Assembly (NCBI GenBank): GCA_023144075.1
Contig: JAGLGJ010000075.1
Span: forward strand, 1 to 5,764
Direction of reading: 5' to 3'
From: Candidatus Bathyarchaeota archaeon
Lineage (GTDB): Archaea > Thermoproteota > Bathyarchaeia > 40CM-2-53-6 > RBG-13-38-9
DNA: 5,764 bases
Positions 5,124 to 5,764 of the stretch are shown piece after piece (positions within the stretch are counted from its first letter, which is position 1; each line of letters opens with the position of its first letter). The position numbers and the translations under genes were made by a program. The notes under the pieces were generated by a model that had not been told where the DNA came from, did not search any database, and saw only the letters and a list, made by a program, of their open reading frames with translations.

Positions 5124-5764
5124 ATGATCATTGTAGTGAAACTTGGAGGTAGCACCCTCGAAAAAGGTGTTTCGGAAAACTTTGTTCAAGATATTAAAAA
5201 AGTTGCAGAGAATCATAATATTATCATAGTCCATGGCGGTGGAGCAAAAGTAACCCAAATGGCAACAAAGCTTGGAAAAGAGCAGAAATTTGTTGTTTCT
5301 CCAGAAGGTTTCAGGAGTAGATATACAGACAGAGAGACGGTAGAAATCTTCACTATGGTCATGGCTGGAAAGATAAACAAAGAAATAGTGATTGCCTTAC
5401 AACGTCAGGGAGTAAATGCTGTCGGGTTTTCAGGTTTAGATGGTTCTCTGGTAAAAGCCAATAGAAAAAAACAACTAGTAATCATAGATGAGAGAGGACG
5501 AAAAAGAATCATCGAAGGAGGGTACACTGGTAAGATCAGCGAAGTAAATTCAAATCTTCTCAACTTGCTCATAAATAATCAATACACGCCAGTTATAGCT
5601 CCAATAGCAATCGGATCAGAGTTCGAACCCTTAAACACGGATGGAGACCGAATGGCTGCCAATGTGGCTGGTGAAATAAAAGCAGATATGTTAATTCTCT
5701 TGACAGATGTGAAAGGACTTGAACTTAACGGGAAACTCATACCAAAACTCAATTTTATTGAAGC
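5124..5764 (+). CDS. lysZ: LysW-aminoadipate/glutamate kinase LysZ (ArgB family), C-terminus cut off
   Basis: An amino acid kinase-family enzyme that phosphorylates the side-chain carboxyl of LysW-bound 2-aminoadipate, and probably of LysW-bound glutamate, to provide the substrate of LysY. The ATG lies 6 bases after the lysY stop, and 213 full codons are present before the right edge. Full-length relatives are about 260-270 residues, so roughly 50 are missing. Visible motifs: VVKLGGSTLEKG (4-15) for ATP phosphate binding; IIIVHGGGAKVT (33-44) for the substrate; SPEGFRSRYTDRETVEIFTM (59-78), the RYTD segment being characteristic of LysZ-type rather than acetylglutamate kinases as I recall; and PLNTDGDRMAANVAGEI (169-185) and LLTDVKGL (192-199). 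No strong Shine-Dalgarno precedes the ATG, so translation may be coupled to lysY. Confidence 0.92.
   Translation, partial: MIIVVKLGGSTLEKGVSENFVQDIKKVAENHNIIIVHGGGAKVTQMATKLGKEQKFVVSPEGFRSRYTDRETVEIFTMVMAGKINKEIVIALQRQGVNAVGFSGLDGSLVKANRKKQLVIIDERGRKRIIEGGYTGKISEVNSNLLNLLINNQYTPVIAPIAIGSEFEPLNTDGDRMAANVAGEIKADMLILLTDVKGLELNGKLIPKLNFIE

Noticed and set aside
5052..5258. Minus-strand 68-residue open frame at the lysY-lysZ junction
   Set aside because: It is antisense to the lysY C-terminal signature and the lysZ ATP-binding motif.
4065..5764. Reading lysY-lysZ as plain argC-argB of the acetylated arginine route
   Set aside because: They are in one operon with lysW and lysX, and the kinase carries the RYTD-type segment of LysZ; no acetyltransferase gene is present.

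Overview
This window is a piece of an archaeal amino-acid biosynthesis locus built around the LysW carrier-protein route to lysine and arginine. It holds eight genes and no sign of mobile DNA, CRISPR or RNA genes. An archaeon is suggested by four things: BRE/TATA-type promoter elements rather than -35/-10 boxes; an Lrp/AsnC regulator resembling Sulfolobus LysM; paired LysX-like ligases as in Sulfolobus; and short, tightly packed genes, four of them most plausibly starting with TTG and one with GTG. AT content is moderately high. I cannot resolve the lineage further; a TACK-type archaeon fits, but this is inference.

The minus strand, read right to left, carries an Lrp/AsnC regulator (2810-2397), a small LysW carrier (2293-2120), an ArgX-type LysW:glutamate ligase (2109-1249) and argininosuccinate synthase argG (1128 to beyond the left edge). 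The plus strand starts from a 217-base divergent intergenic region and carries a second LysW (3028-3204), a LysX-type LysW:2-aminoadipate ligase (3205-4062), LysY (4065-5117) and LysZ (5124 to beyond the right edge). Neither lysW is obvious to a length-based gene caller, yet both are clear: each has two CxxC pairs and ends in EDWGE, the terminal Glu being the attachment point for the substrate.

Proposed joint function: LysX or ArgX ligates the amino group of 2-aminoadipate or glutamate to the C-terminal Glu of LysW. LysZ then phosphorylates the side-chain carboxyl of the bound amino acid and LysY reduces it to the semialdehyde. An aminotransferase and a releasing hydrolase (LysJ/LysK, not in the window) would complete lysine or ornithine. 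ArgG works later, converting citrulline and aspartate to argininosuccinate. Only one LysY and one LysZ are visible, so they are probably shared by both routes, as known from Sulfolobus. The unusual point is that each ligase has its own adjacent LysW.

The regulator gene sits between the two modules. The divergent region in front of it contains a near-perfect 22-base palindrome (2933-2954) just upstream of a good BRE/TATA for the lysine operon, the position expected for a LysM-like activator site.
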